From the NCBI GenBank assembly GCA_963800725.1, contig CAWDCE010000017.1:1-64000 (forward strand): DNA of 64,000 bases, in the 5' to 3' direction. The notes below the pieces were generated by a model, which searched no databases, was not told where the DNA came from, and was given only the letters and a program-made list of their open reading frames with translations. Positions 48,824-59,592 of this stretch are shown piece by piece (within the stretch, counting starts at the first letter, position 1; every line of letters starts with the position of its first letter). Both the position numbers and the translations under genes were made by a program. The stretch is from Bog-473 sp963800725. GTDB taxonomy: Bacteria > Actinomycetota > Acidimicrobiia > Acidimicrobiales > RAAP-2.

Positions 48824-48997
48824 AAAATCGTGAGCACCGCGAAAGTATCAAGCTGTTCTCTGCCGACGGGTGTGTGTGTTGTTTCAAGTAGTGGCGGTTT
48901 ACCAGCCGGATGGTGTTTCGTTGCCAGTTCACCAAGACGCCCTTGAGCCGAGAGGCGCAGCACTCGGTGGCGAGACTCTCCGACCCGTTGATGCCAG
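48824..48997. other. Spacer between convergent hipA and a hypothetical gene
   Basis: A 174-bp gap between the hipA stop and the 3' end of the minus-strand hypothetical gene. No gene or clear terminator is seen. Confidence 0.4.
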
Positions 48998-49498
48998 TCA
49001 GGGGCCGCTGGCCGCTGATCGACGAAGGATCTCGATCGCTTCTCGCACCACATGGTTCTCGTCCATGTCCTCAAGCGTCCATTCGGCGACCTTCTTCGAC
49101 GTCCCACCGCGACGATTACGCCATAGGTCGCCTTCCCAGACCTCCACGCATCGCTTATCGACGTCGGCGTCGAGTCGGAGGTATGGATTGCGGTCCTCAC
49201 GGGGGGTGTTTTCGATTTCGCCAAGAAGTGACATCCACAACGTGAATCGTTGGGTGAAGTGTCGGCTTTCGTCCGCGGGTCGTTCGAGAATGACACCCCC
49301 TCCCCCGTCGGCCTGCAATCGTTGAATGATCGCCTCCATCGCTGGCCGGACGTATTCCTCAAAACGACGGTTGAACTCAGCCGAGAACTCCGAGCGGGCA
49401 GCGAGGATGCGCTCCGTCTCTTCGGTTCTCAGGCGTTCACGCTCGATCCAATCCTGCTCGATCTCGTCGATCGGAGCCAGTGGGTCATCGCTGCTCAC
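48998..49498 (-). CDS. Hypothetical protein, charged and helical
   Basis: A 166-residue soluble protein I do not recognise. The first about 60 residues are strongly charged and predicted helical (DEIEQDWIERERLRTEETER), possibly a coiled coil. The middle contains a GGGGVILERPADE turn and RFTLWMSL, and the end is rich in Glu/Lys/Arg (DLWRNRRGGTSKKVAEWTLE). It starts inside the stop codon of the upstream HATPase-like gene (4-nt overlap), so the two are translationally coupled and probably act together. No signal peptide or membrane segment. Confidence 0.7.
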   Translation of the reverse strand: MSSDDPLAPIDEIEQDWIERERLRTEETERILAARSEFSAEFNRRFEEYVRPAMEAIIQRLQADGGGGVILERPADESRHFTQRFTLWMSLLGEIENTPREDRNPYLRLDADVDKRCVEVWEGDLWRNRRGGTSKKVAEWTLEDMDENHVVREAIEILRRSAASGP

Positions 49499-49961
49499 GA
49501 GCTTTCCGCATTCTCATTCGGAGGGGTCGATCTGCCATGGATTGCCGAAGTGTCCTTCAGGGGGACCCTCCAGCTGAGAACCGAAGATCGGTTCTCGATG
49601 TCACAGCGTCCATTGAGCTGCCCGATTCGGTGGCGCACCTGCACCAACACCCGACCGCTGTCTGACGACCAATCTGGATCCATGCCGAACCCGTTGTCGA
49701 TGATCGGGAACCGGTCGCCACCGTCACCTGCGGCGAGGTAGCCCGTGCCCGCCGTAGCCCGGGCCCGACCTGCGACATCGGTGATGCCTTTGCGCACGGT
49801 CGCAAGCTGGTACCCGACGATCTCAGCCGAGCCCCTCGCAGCGTCGGACGTGGTCCTCTTCGCTCTCCTCGATCGGCGTCGAGGTCGACCGTGATGAACT
49901 CGGCCATTGCGGACCAGTCGTCGTTCAGCGCCCCGAGCCCGAGATCGCACAGCGGTGGCAT
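49495..49961 (-). CDS. Histidine-kinase-like ATPase fragment (frameshifted)
   Basis: Frames joined on the minus strand resemble the C-terminal ATPase part of NarL-group sensor kinases. A GLGALNDDWSAMAEFITVDLDA helix is followed, after a frame change near 49850, by AEIVGYQLATVRKGITDVAGRA (N-box region with an altered His/Asn set). FPIIDNGFGMDP is the G1 motif, and RVLVQVRHRIGQLNGRCDIE corresponds to the G2 and final helix. About 155 aa in total; no dimerisation domain or sensor is seen upstream, so it is either a small stand-alone HATPase or a truncated kinase. Translationally coupled to the 166-aa gene downstream. Confidence 0.6.
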
Positions 49962-50061
49962 TGCCCGAAGTTGCCGTCACAGGTTCATGCATGGTGGCTC
50001 CGAGCCTCTCTCACCTCGTCGGTAGAGGTAAGTATGGTTCAGTCGTCGGCGTACGGAGGAC

Positions 50062-50304
50062 TCAGTTCGGGTAAAGGGGAACACGTCGAGCAGGTTTTCC
50101 CGGTTCCTCGACGATGACATGGATCCACGGCGGCGAGTACACGCTGCTTTTGATCGGTTGTCCTGTGGCCTGGGCCTTCAGGCCGGCCGGGATGGCCAGC
50201 GGGGCCTTGATGAGGCTCGCGATGCTGCGGTCGGTCGTACGAATGATGGTCTCTTGCCCCGAGAGGACTTCAATCTGAAGTTCATTGCTCGACGCCGATC
50301 CCGT
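50062..50304 (-). CDS. Small hypothetical protein
   Basis: An 80-residue frame from ATG 50304 (MTGSASSNELQIEVLSGQ) with believable amino-acid composition and a C-terminal WIHVIVEEPGKPARRVPLYP. It resembles no family I know, and its strand and position upstream of the HATPase-like gene suggest a possible first gene of that unit. It could also be a chance frame. Confidence 0.4.
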   Translation of the reverse strand, partial: TGSASSNELQIEVLSGQETIIRTTDRSIASLIKAPLAIPAGLKAQATGQPIKSSVYSPPWIHVIVEEPGKPARRVPLYPN

Positions 50305-50469
50305 CATGATCCGCAAAAGAACAGCAACAGATTACCGGCTCGTAGGGATCGAACTGGGAATCAAACCGACCCAGAGTCAAGCGGGCGATCACCAGGCGGG
50401 CCCGAGCGCGTAACCCCAAAAGCGTTCATGATCCCTCTGGACAACGACGCGCAAATACATTCAATCCCC

Positions 50470-50530
50470 ACGAAAGACCAGGAGATCCTGGACTTTCGTG
50501 GGGATCCACTCAAGGAAAGAGTGGAGGTGA
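50470..50530. repeat. Direct repeat copy 1 (candidate distal attachment site)
   Basis: A 61-bp sequence repeated at 59980-60040 with three mismatches. It holds an imperfect hairpin (ACGAAAG-A-CCAGGA and its complement), then CCACTC-7nt-GAGTGG, and ends with the nine bases matching the tRNA-Ala 3' end. In this copy the hairpin is extended by CCCC/GGGG to about 18 bp. No tRNA body follows. Confidence 0.75.
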
Positions 50531-50859
50531 CATCACTCGGTCGGCGACGTCCACGCCACCGACCGAGCGGAGGTCGGAGTTGCCGAGACTGCGTGATGCA
50601 GGCGTGACGGCACCATCCTGCTCTTTGATGGAGCTCTCAGCCATTTCCGCCGACTGGGAATCACTCGATGCAATCGCCGGAAGTCGAACCAATGGGCCCA
50701 TTGGTCGATGCACATCGGGACGGCCCGCTGCACACCTGCGCGATGGGAGCAGGGCAAGCAAGGCGGGTGACCCAATCGAGTTCCTCCGGCTCGAGTGTGA
50801 TTGGGCTCGGGGAATCCGCTGCGCGGAGAATCGCCGCGATTGCCTAAGTGCCATGGGGC
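50531..50859. other. Gene-free 330 bp at the left end of the island
   Basis: No convincing gene. A 9-bp perfect stem, CTCGGTCGG (50536-50544) with CCGACCGAG (50559-50567), directly follows the repeat. A perfect 18-bp palindrome, ACCAATGGGCCCATTGGT, lies at 50688-50705. Confidence 0.5.
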
Positions 50860-53233
50860 TCAAAGGGCGTCATGGCGGCGCAACCACACGAGTGCTCCCC
50901 AGCCCCAGAGGGGTGGAAGGTAAGTGGTGCAGGCCCGGTAGATCAGGGTGGCCGCGATGGCAAGCTCTTGATCAATCCCGAGCAAGGTGAGACCGGAGAT
51001 GTAACTGGCCTCCATGACGCCCATGCCGCCGGGGACCGGTGCCATACCCCCGACGAGCGCGGTCAACGTGCAGACGATGACCAGCCCGCCGAAGGGAGCA
51101 GAGGTCCCAACCGCGTAAAGGGCGAAGCTAAGCCCGAAGGCCATCATGAGCTGAGTAATGGCCGCCCCGACGAAGATCCGGACCAGTTTGGTCGGGGTCT
51201 GGGCGATCAATCGGACGTTGTCCCAAGCCGGAGCCAACTGGGGTGCCAGACGAGACACGATCACCCTGCGAATCTTGGGGATCACGAAAGCAATCCCGCC
51301 GATCAGGGACACCACCACCACGCCGTAGAGAATCAGCTGCAGATTCTCCGGTCCCGATCCCGGTGCCCCCGACGAGGCGCGGTGAAACTCATCGGCAGCG
51401 AACACAAGCGCCACCACGGTGAGAATGATCTGCACGATGAACCCCGACACGCTGTAGACAATCCCCGAGCTCATCGCCACCGCTCGTTGGAGCCCACGAC
51501 GTTGATTGAAGCGAATCACCGTCGCCGTGGTGGCGACAGTGCCCCCGATCATCCCGGTGAAGTTCATGGCAAATCGAAGCAAGGTGAGAGGTCCAATTGG
51601 GAGGGCGATCGGCACGGTGCCCGACATCGAATAGGCCTCGGTGAGGGAGGTCGCCTGGGTGATGGCCAAGGTGGCGACCACCCACCACCAGATCGAGTTC
51701 ACCAAAAGATCGCCGATGCCACTGAGACCGACCAGCTGGCTGACCAGCAACCACAGGCCGAAGAACGTGCCCAAGAGCATCAGCAGCTGCGAGATCTGGA
51801 ACCGGGCGAGGGGTCGCGGCTCCACGGGATCGACTCCGAGCGCGGTCGCCGCGCTGAGGCGCAGCGCCGCAAGCTCCTTCTTGTTCCGAGCCATGCGCGG
51901 GAGGTTCGAGTTCGAGATACCCAATGGCTGGATGAGGGGGAGCAGTTCTTCGACGCGAGCCCGCCCGATGGTGGCGGCGGCGGCGCTCACTGCCCGCTCG
52001 GCACCGACGACCCCAGCTGTCGCCACAAGCAGCGACGCCGCGTCGCGCGCCCGGGAATCGATCGGGGCCATGGCCTCGGCTGAAGCGAAATCGAGGAAGG
52101 CGACCCCATGGTCGCGGTCGAGGGCCACGGTGTCCGCAGTGATGCTGTTAAGCGCCAGACCCGCTGTCGCGAGCTTCTCGAGGGAGTTCCACAGATCCGC
52201 CAGGTCGGCGCTGCTCACTGCTGCCGGATTCAGTGAGGCGAGTGTTGCGCCGACCGGTTGCTGAGTCACCAGGACTGCGTCGTCGGTGGGCTCGACCCGC
52301 CCGGCCTTGACCACAGCGGGTGATCCCACGCCAAGAGCCTTCGCCCATTGCATGAGTCCAGCCGTGTGCTCGACGTGATCGACTCGGCGCAGGCGCAGAT
52401 CGAGCGTCGAACGTCGAATCCACACGAATCGCCAGGCTCGCGGACAGGAATTGCCCCTCTGGGGCATCCCGGCCGAAGATGTCGATATCGAGTGCGGCAC
52501 CCTGATCGCTCTTGGCGCTGAATCGTGTGGCACCCCAGGTAGGCGCCGGGCCATCGCGAACGAGGCCGCTCACCGACACGCCAAGCTGTTCGAGGAACGC
52601 GCCGGCCTCAGACACCGTGGGTGCGACATCGAGGGTGCCGAACCCGAAGGACGCCAGAGCGCCAACGGTGATTCCGAGAGCGGCACTACCGATCGTCGCG
52701 AACGGCACCAGGTGGGCATCGAAAACCTGAGCCAGTGCGCCAAGGAAGGCCGCCACCCACACCGGCATCCGCCAGGGCACGGCGAGTATCCGAACTACCA
52801 GATAGACGGCGGCGAAAACAGCGGCCACCAGTGGTAAGGCGGTCGGTGAACCCCGACCCAACCAGTGGGTGATGCCCCAAACGATGAGTGCAGCTCCGCC
52901 GGCGGTCACGACCACTTGGACGGCGAGGACCCATCGGCGAGCGATCGCACAAAGAAGCACGGCGACGACGAGAAGGCCAGACGTGGCGCCGACGGCCACC
53001 CCGGTGACCAACCACGAAATCCAGCCGGGGATGACGGCCGTGACCGGGGCATCGACGCCCGCGGCGACAATCACCCAAGCGCTGAACGCCACGAGGGCTC
53101 CCGCCGACGCGCCGATCAGGTCACGCGGAAGGCGCAGACGCTGTTCGGAGGCAGTGACGAAGACGCCGGCCCGCCATCTCATCGGGGCATCGATGCCAGA
53201 GGCAGGGGTCGGGGTAGGCAATCCTGCGCTCAC
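50860..53233 (-). CDS. Flippase-like/lysylphosphatidylglycerol synthase TM-domain protein (frameshifted)
   Basis: A protein of about 790 aa. The N-terminal third has several membrane helices (LIGASAGALVAFSAWVIV, LLVVAVLLCAIARRWVLAV). The middle is a kinase-like segment with the actinobacterial pattern FGRDAPEGQ, then AWRFVWIRRSTLDLRLRRVDHVEH, in which the usual catalytic residues are not obvious. The C-terminal about 300 residues form the LPG_synthase_TM/UPF0104 flippase fold, ending GGMAPVPGGMGVMEASY, its hallmark. One frameshift near 52450 splits it. It may translocate a lipid or polyisoprenyl intermediate. The start overlaps the SulP stop by 4 nt: last gene of the island operon. Confidence 0.8.
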
Positions 53234-55027
53234 GGCGACTCTCCGTTGCGATCGCGGGCTCCGGTGCGGTGGGCGTCACACCAAGCGACGGCCGCGTCGA
53301 CGGTGGGAAAGAAATGCTCGGAACCCACCCGATCGGACAGCCCGGTCAGGACGAACTGCTCTTCGAGATTCGATTTCATCCTGGCGACGACCAGCGTGAC
53401 TCCGCTGGTGGCCAAGGCGGTCAGCAGTTGCTCAAACGCTTCGATTCCGCTGGCATCCATCCCGTTGAAGCCCTCGGCGTCGAACACCACGAACTCGGTC
53501 TCCGATGGCGCGCCGGCCACGGCCTCGCGAATCCGACCCGACACGTAGCGGGCGTTGGCGAACAGCAACCGGTCATCGAGCCGATAGACGACGACGCCGG
53601 GAGTAATCCTGGCTCGCGGGTGCATCGACACATTGGCCCATCGTCCGAGGCGGGGCACGTAGCCGAGAACGGCATCGTGGGGCTTGGCCGAGCGCATCAG
53701 CACCTCGACGATCGACAGGCCGACCGCAACAATCAGTGCCTGGAGAACCCCAAAGACCACCACACCGACCAGGGTGACTGCGGCGATCACCACCTGGGAC
53801 CGCCCGGCGCGGGCAAGATCACGCCAGGCGTCTGGCTCGACCAGAGCAATGGCGGCGGCCACGATCACTGCTCCCAGGCACGCCTTTGGGAGCTGCGCCA
53901 CCGGACCGGTCAAGAACAGCAACACCAACGCCGTGGCAATCGCTGCCATTATCCCGACAATCTGGGTGCGCCCACCGATCTGCTCGTTCACCGCCGTCCG
54001 TGAACCGCTCGCTCCGACCGGAAAGCCCTGGGTTACTCCGGCCGACACGTTGGCCACCCCCATGGCCAAGAGCTCCTGGTTGGCATCGACGTGCTGACCA
54101 CTGCGCCCGGCAAACGAGCGGGCAGTGAGAATGGCGTCGGCATAGCCCACGGCGAAGATTCCCGCCGCAGCTGGTAGGAGGTCGACCGTTTTCCCCAGGC
54201 CAACGCCGGGCCAGCGCAGTGACGGCAGACCGGAGGGGATGTGGCCGACCACCGCCACCCCGTGAGCTGATAGGCCGGTTGCATAGGACACAGCGATTCC
54301 GGCGATGACGACTACGAGGGCGCCGGGCACTTTGGGCACGAACCGGCGAAGGAGCAACAACGCGGCCAGCGAGACGGCGCTGACCAGCACCGTCAGCCCA
54401 TGGATTGACCCCAGCTCTCGAGCGAACTCCCGCAGTTGGGGGATCGGGTCATCTGCCTCAATCGAAACGCCGAACAACTTGCCCAACTGCCCGCACACCA
54501 AGACGATGGCGATTCCGTGCAGATAGCCGACCAAGACCGCCCGGGAAAAGTAGTCGGCGATCCACCCGAGGCGGATGACTCGGCCCACGATCGCGATGGC
54601 CCCGACCAAAAAGGCAAGCATGGCGGCAAGCAGGGCATAGGCGGACGCGCTCCCCGCGGCCAGCGGGGCGACCGCGGCCACCACCAGCAGGGAGAGGGCT
54701 CCTTCGGGACCGACGACCAGTTGGCGAGAGGAGCCGAAGATGGCGTAGGCGACAGCCGGAAGCAACAGCGCGTAGAGACCGGCCACTGGGGAAAGTCCGG
54801 CAAGCTCCGCATAGGCCATCGCCGAGGGGATAGCCAACGCGGCCACGGTGATCCCGGCAATGGCATCTCTTCTCCCGTCGCGGCTTGGGGTAGCCGTCGA
54901 GTTCGGTGGTGACGGGAAATGTTCGGGCGCCGAATGACGGACGCTGACGAGGCTTGAACGGTGACGACTCGGGATCGTATCGGCCGACGCCCAGGTCGCC
55001 GGCTTCAGGGTCGTTGACGTCAGGCAT
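53230..55027 (-). CDS. SulP-family anion transporter with STAS domain (frameshifted)
   Basis: About 599 aa. From ATG 55027 the N-terminal cytosolic part is MPDVNDPEAGDLGVGRYDPE. A single-base break near 54870 leads into the membrane domain: IPSAMAYAELAGLSPVAGLY, the SulP signature, then QLVVGPEGALSLL and GYADAILTARSFAGR. The C-terminal STAS domain covers about residues 470-590, with FDAEGFNGMDASGIEAFEQLL. SulP proteins carry sulfate, bicarbonate or other anions. It overlaps the antiporter stop by 8 nt and the flippase start by 4 nt. Next to a sulfatase, sulfate is the natural guess for substrate, but not shown. Confidence 0.88.
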
Positions 55028-56333
55028 CGCCGGTGCCCCTCGCTCCGACATGGCCGCCCAAGCTTGTTCGTGCCCGCATCGCCGGTGTGTCGGCATGCGC
55101 CGCGTCGTCTCGGGCCAAGGTGGTGCTATGGGTCCCAAACCGCGTCGCCAACGGCGAGGCCGAGAGTCCGTGGGCCACCACACTCACGGCGATCGTCACG
55201 GTGACCACCGACAAGACACGACCGGCATTTGTCGGATCGAGGCTGTCGTAGGCAATGAGGCCGAACACCACTGAAGCCAGTCCCCTCGGTCCGAACCATC
55301 CGACGAAGCCCACCGTGAATCGGTCGAGGCCCGAACCCAACAATGCCAGGGCGACGGGGATTATCCGCACGACAGTGAGGGCAACGATGGCAAACAGCCA
55401 GTCCGACCAACTGGCGTGCTCAATGCCGGGAACCAACATCGTGGCCCCGAAGATCATCCACACCACCAGCGACAGCAGTCCACCGGTCTCCTCGGCGAAG
55501 CCGACGAATGGCTCGAGGTTGGTGTGCACCACGGAACCGAAGGCCATGCCGGCAACGAACGCAGCGACGAATCCGTTGCCGTGGATCTGAATGGCGACGC
55601 AGTAGGCACCAAGCGCGAGACCCAGGGCAGCCAGGTTGCGGAAAGCCGGATCACTCCAGGTCCACCGGTTGGCCTGGATCAATACCCAGCCGCCCACCAG
55701 ACCCACTGCGGCTCCGACGCCGGCACCTTTGAGCAGTTCACCGGTGGCGGCCAGTACCGAGATTGAATGCGTCAACTCGGTGCTGACCGCACCCGCCAAG
55801 AACAGGTTGATGAACGGCGTAGCGATCCCATCGTTCAGACCACTCTCCACGTTGAGAAGGCGCCGAATCCGGTTGGGGATCCGGGCATCCTCCATGATCG
55901 TCGCCCCGAGGGCGGCATCCGTCGGAGCAACGATGGCGCCGACGGTGGCCGCCACCCACAAAGAGATGCCCGGGATAATCCCAAAGGCTGCAGCCGTGCC
56001 GAAACCAATGGTCAACGGCAACCCGATGGCCAGCAGTCGCGCCGGCAGACCAAGGTCGGACCGCAGCTCATGGATGTTCACCCGGGACGCATCCGTGAAC
56101 AGCACGACCGCGAGCGTGACCTCGGCCAGCGACTTGACCGTCTCGGAGTGAGGGCTGAAGTGAATCAGAGCCAGCGGCCCGTGGGTGACGACCAACCCCA
56201 TGACCATGAAGGCAATCGGGGCGCTGATGTAAATCCGCTCGAGCCGACCCGAGAGCACCGACCACACCACGACGCAGGTGGCAGCGATGGCCAATGCTTC
56301 GGTGTCGAGGCCGTGGCTCACCTCTCCGGCCAA
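55020..56333 (-). CDS. CPA1-family cation:proton antiporter
   Basis: A 437-residue membrane protein with about 12 hydrophobic segments. The CPA1 signature region is clear: VAATVGAIVAPTDAALGATIM, then LLNVESGLNDGIATP with the conserved ND pair, typical of NhaP-type sodium/proton antiporters. WFGPRGLASVVFGLIA is the conserved GPRG motif. The C-terminus is a short cytosolic tail (RFGTHSTTLARDD) without a TrkA domain. It would exchange Na+ or K+ for H+. It is 69 nt after the sulfatase gene and overlaps the SulP gene by 8 nt, making one transcription unit likely. It may balance ions released or moved by SulP. Confidence 0.92.
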   Translation of the reverse strand: MAGEVSHGLDTEALAIAATCVVVWSVLSGRLERIYISAPIAFMVMGLVVTHGPLALIHFSPHSETVKSLAEVTLAVVLFTDASRVNIHELRSDLGLPARLLAIGLPLTIGFGTAAAFGIIPGISLWVAATVGAIVAPTDAALGATIMEDARIPNRIRRLLNVESGLNDGIATPFINLFLAGAVSTELTHSISVLAATGELLKGAGVGAAVGLVGGWVLIQANRWTWSDPAFRNLAALGLALGAYCVAIQIHGNGFVAAFVAGMAFGSVVHTNLEPFVGFAEETGGLLSLVVWMIFGATMLVPGIEHASWSDWLFAIVALTVVRIIPVALALLGSGLDRFTVGFVGWFGPRGLASVVFGLIAYDSLDPTNAGRVLSVVTVTIAVSVVAHGLSASPLATRFGTHSTTLARDDAAHADTPAMRARTSLGGHVGARGTGDA

Positions 56334-56402
56334 CCGTCGACGGAGTCGCCGGCTCGCGCCGGACGAGCGGTGCGTGAGAGATTGCGCCTGGGAAGCATGG
56401 AG

Positions 56403-58753
56403 CTACTGGCGAGCCATTGAGACGCGCCACCGCTCGTCGGCCGAGACGACATGGTCGGCATCATCGACCCCAACGTCAATCTGCACCCAGTTGACGACGC
56501 CAGGGAACCGGCTGGCCGACTCGTTGTACTCGTTACTCACGGTCGAGCCGTTGTCGCAACCGACATCAGTGGTCTCGTCGTAGGAGAAGACGAGCGGCGT
56601 CGTCCGATCGAGGCGACCGTCGCCCACCGGTGTGCCATCCACAAACAGCGTGACCGTGGCCGATCCCCCCAAGCCCCCGTCGTAGGCGAACTCGGCCCGC
56701 ACCTGGTGGGGCCCAGGACCAATGGGCTCGTCACCGCGACAAAGGTCCGGGTGATGCCAAACAGGTTGTAACAGTAGGTGGGCCGGCCCTCGAGGAGGTA
56801 GAGGCTCCATCCACCGAAGGCACCGCCCTGGGCGATGCACACGCCGGACGGAGAACCGTCGGGCACCTCGATGTCGGCGGTCACCGAATGCGAGGTGTTC
56901 TTTGTGTTGATCACCGAGCTCTCACTGAGTCGGCCCATTGCGCCATAGAGCAGTTGCGAACTGCCGGTGATGAGCTCGGGGCGGCCGGCGATGACCGCGA
57001 GGAAGCGCTCCACCCGACGGTCGTCGAGAGGTAGGGCGCCGTATTTGACCGCCTCGATGAGGAACAGGCGCTGAAGGTCACGGAGCTTGTCGGGGTACTC
57101 GCCCGACAGGTCGTGGGCCTGGGACCAATCGGTGGTGGTGTCGTAGAGCTCCCACGTATCGTCGTCGAAGGCCGGTGTGTCAGCAGCCAACCAAGGAATG
57201 CTGTGGCGGGTGACCGCCGTCCATCCGTTGTGATAGATCCCGCGGTTGCAGACGATCTCGAAATACTGTGTCTCGTGCCGTCCGGGTGCTTCGGCGTCGT
57301 CAAAGCAGTACCGCAGAGAGACCCCGTGCAGCGGCATCTGCTGGATGCCGTGGACGAACGTGGGCGCGGGAATTCCCGCCGCATCCAAGATGGTGGGTGC
57401 AATATCGGTCACGTGGTGGAACTGGGCCCGCCGTCCAGCGGTTGAAGTAAAGCCGCCCGGCCAGTGGACGACCATGCCGTTGCGAGTGCCACCGAAATGG
57501 GAGGCCACTTGCTTGGTCCATTGATACGGAGTGCACGTGGCATGGGCCCAGCCGACGGCGTAGTGGTTGTTGGCCGCGGGCGTCCCGAACTCGTCGATGT
57601 GCGCCTTGAGAAATTTTGTGGTCTCGAGGTCCATGCTCTGATTGAAGACCAACAGCTCGTTGAAGGTACCGAACGGAGTCCCCTCGGCACTGGCCCCGTT
57701 GTCACCTATCAGGTAGAGGACGAGGGTGTCCTCCAATATCTCCAGGTCCGCCAGCGCGTCGACCAGTCGACCCACGTGATGGTCGGTATGGGAGAGGAAT
57801 CCGGCGAAGACCTCCATTTGACGGGCGAGCACCGGCTTGAGCTCGTCGTCGATGTCCACCCACGCCGGAATCTCCTCCGGGCGTGCCGTGAGCTCCGCAT
57901 CCGGTGGGATGACACCGAGGGCCTTTTGGCGGTCGAAGGTTTCTTCGCGCAACACGTCCCAACCTCGGTCGAAGCGGCCCCGGTAGCGGTCGATCCAATC
58001 GGTCGGGGCGTGGTGCGGCGCATGAGTGGCGCCGGGGGCGAAATACGCGAAGAACGGTTTGTCCGGGGCCAGGGTCTTTTGTTGACGGATCCAGGCGATG
58101 GTGCGGTCGGCCAGATCCTCAGTGAGGTGGTAGCCCTCCTCGGGTGTCTTGGTCGGCTCGACGGGGGAAGTCCCCTCGTACAAACCCGGATACCACTGGT
58201 TGGTGCCCCCGCCGATGAAGCCGTAGAAGTACTCGAACCCGCTGCCGGTCGGCCATTGGTCGAACGGCCCGACCGGGCTGTTCTCCCACATAGGGACCTC
58301 ATGGCACTTGCCAAACTGGGCGGTGGAATACCCGTTGAGGCGGAGTATCTCGGCCAGAGGGGCGGCTGCCTTCGGGCGTATCGAGTTGTAGCCCGGAGCC
58401 GAAGTGGCGAGGTCCGGCACCGCTCCCATGCCGACACTGTGGTGATTGCGTCCGGTGAGGAGGGCCGCCCGAGTGGGGGCGCACAGAGCCGTGGTGTGGA
58501 ACCGGGTAAAGGACAGCCCGCCCGCCGCCAGCCGTTCGGCTGTGGGGGTTTCGCAAGGGCCGCCATAGGCGCTGGAGGCCCCAAATCCGACGTCGTCGAG
58601 GAGCACGAGCAGCACGTTTGGTGCACCCCTTGGCGGTCGCAGGGGCTCAATGGCAGGAAAGGTGGTGTCCGGATCCTTGGCGTCGTAAGTGGTGACACCC
58701 ACGTACTGCGCGTCGGGGATGGGAAGATTCGCTCGGGACTGCTCAGTTGGCAT
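56403..58753 (-). CDS. Arylsulfatase-type sulfatase (frameshifted near C-terminus)
   Basis: About 783 aa. The N-terminal domain reads NVLLVLLDDVGFGASSAYGG, with the metal-binding aspartates, and CAPTRAALLTGRN at about residues 90-102, the C-x-P-x-R motif whose cysteine becomes formylglycine. GKCHEVP, FFAYFAPGATHAPHHAP and LYLIGDNGASAEGTP give further active-site Lys/His/Asp-Asn residues. A break near 56755 leads to the C-terminal AtsA-type beta domain (FAYDGGLGGSATVTLFVDGTP), ending at 56403. There is no signal peptide, as in cytosolic AtsA enzymes, so sulfate esters would have to be imported. First gene of the operon, divergent from marR. It needs a formylglycine-generating enzyme, not seen in this window. 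Confidence 0.9.
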
Positions 58754-59020
58754 GGGCCGGACCTTTCGACATGACTTGGCTTAAGGACATTTGCGCGAGT
58801 CGACCGCTGCCGTGTCGCATGTCCGCGCGGGCGCTGGACACGCTTCGGGGACGGCCGACGAGGTGCCCGCGGCAGAGTCCGCTCGATGGTGGCCACCGAC
58901 CGTTGCCGATTCGACGATGAGCGAGCCCATCGGTCCGATCACGCCACGAACCGCTTGATCACGTCGAGCCTCAGGCCTTCCTCGATTTATCGGGCGAAAG
59001 GACATATAGTTCGTGCCCTA

Positions 59021-59032
59021 ACCAGAATTGGT
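59021..59032. promoter_or_regulatory. Candidate MarR operator
   Basis: ACCA-GAAT-TGGT, an inverted repeat 27 nt before the marR ATG in the sulfatase-marR intergenic region. MarR regulators commonly bind such divergent promoters. Short arms make this tentative. Confidence 0.3.
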
Positions 59033-59058
59033 GCGTAACCTAACTACGCTGGACGTTG

Positions 59059-59592
59059 ATGTCAACCAACGAGCCGATGCCCGACGAAGGGTCACTTGTT
59101 CGAGTGCACGGCGAGTTCGAACGGGAATTTCCAGGCAGTTCGGCGCTTTCGACAGAATGCTTTTTGAACCTGGGCCGCGTAGCAGTCGCCATGTTGGGTG
59201 AGCTGGGTCGGCTCCTCGTTGATATTGGAGTGCCGTCCTACACCAGCTTCAACGCACTCACCGTTCTCGCGGGTGCCGACGAGCCGATACCTCCTTCCGT
59301 GGTCGCCAGGCGCATGGTCGTGACCCGACCAACGGTTACCGGCGTCCTCGCCACCCTCGAACGACTCGGATTGGTCACCCGGAGCAACCACGATTCGGAC
59401 GGACGGATGCGACTCGTTTCACTGACGGACGCAGGACGAACCCTGGTAGCGCAGGGCCTCCCCCAGGTCCATCGCTTCGAGCAGCAGCTGTTGGGTGTTC
59501 TGGACCACACCCAGCAGGTCAACTTGCTCGCGAACCTCGCCGCCATTACCGGCCGACTTGAGACGATTGCCTCTCAGCGTTCATCAGCCTGA
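59059..59592 (+). CDS. MarR family transcriptional regulator
   Basis: A 177-residue winged-helix protein. The HTH and wing run at about residues 75-125: SVVARRMVVTRPTVTGVLATLERLGLVTRS, then HDSDGRMRLVSLTDAGR, the usual DxRxxxvxLT wing. Flanking helices form the dimerisation domain. ATG 59059 is used; the TTG just before it is less likely. Members sense phenolic or other small ligands and repress adjacent operons. It diverges from the sulfatase operon with a 305-bp intergenic region holding a dyad, so it probably controls that operon and itself. Confidence 0.9.
   Translation: MSTNEPMPDEGSLVRVHGEFEREFPGSSALSTECFLNLGRVAVAMLGELGRLLVDIGVPSYTSFNALTVLAGADEPIPPSVVARRMVVTRPTVTGVLATLERLGLVTRSNHDSDGRMRLVSLTDAGRTLVAQGLPQVHRFEQQLLGVLDHTQQVNLLANLAAITGRLETIASQRSSA

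Noticed and set aside
50300..50400. tRNA-like TTCGATC string near the left repeat
   Set aside because: Neither strand gives a pairing T-arm or anticodon arm, so it is not a tRNA or clear tRNA remnant.
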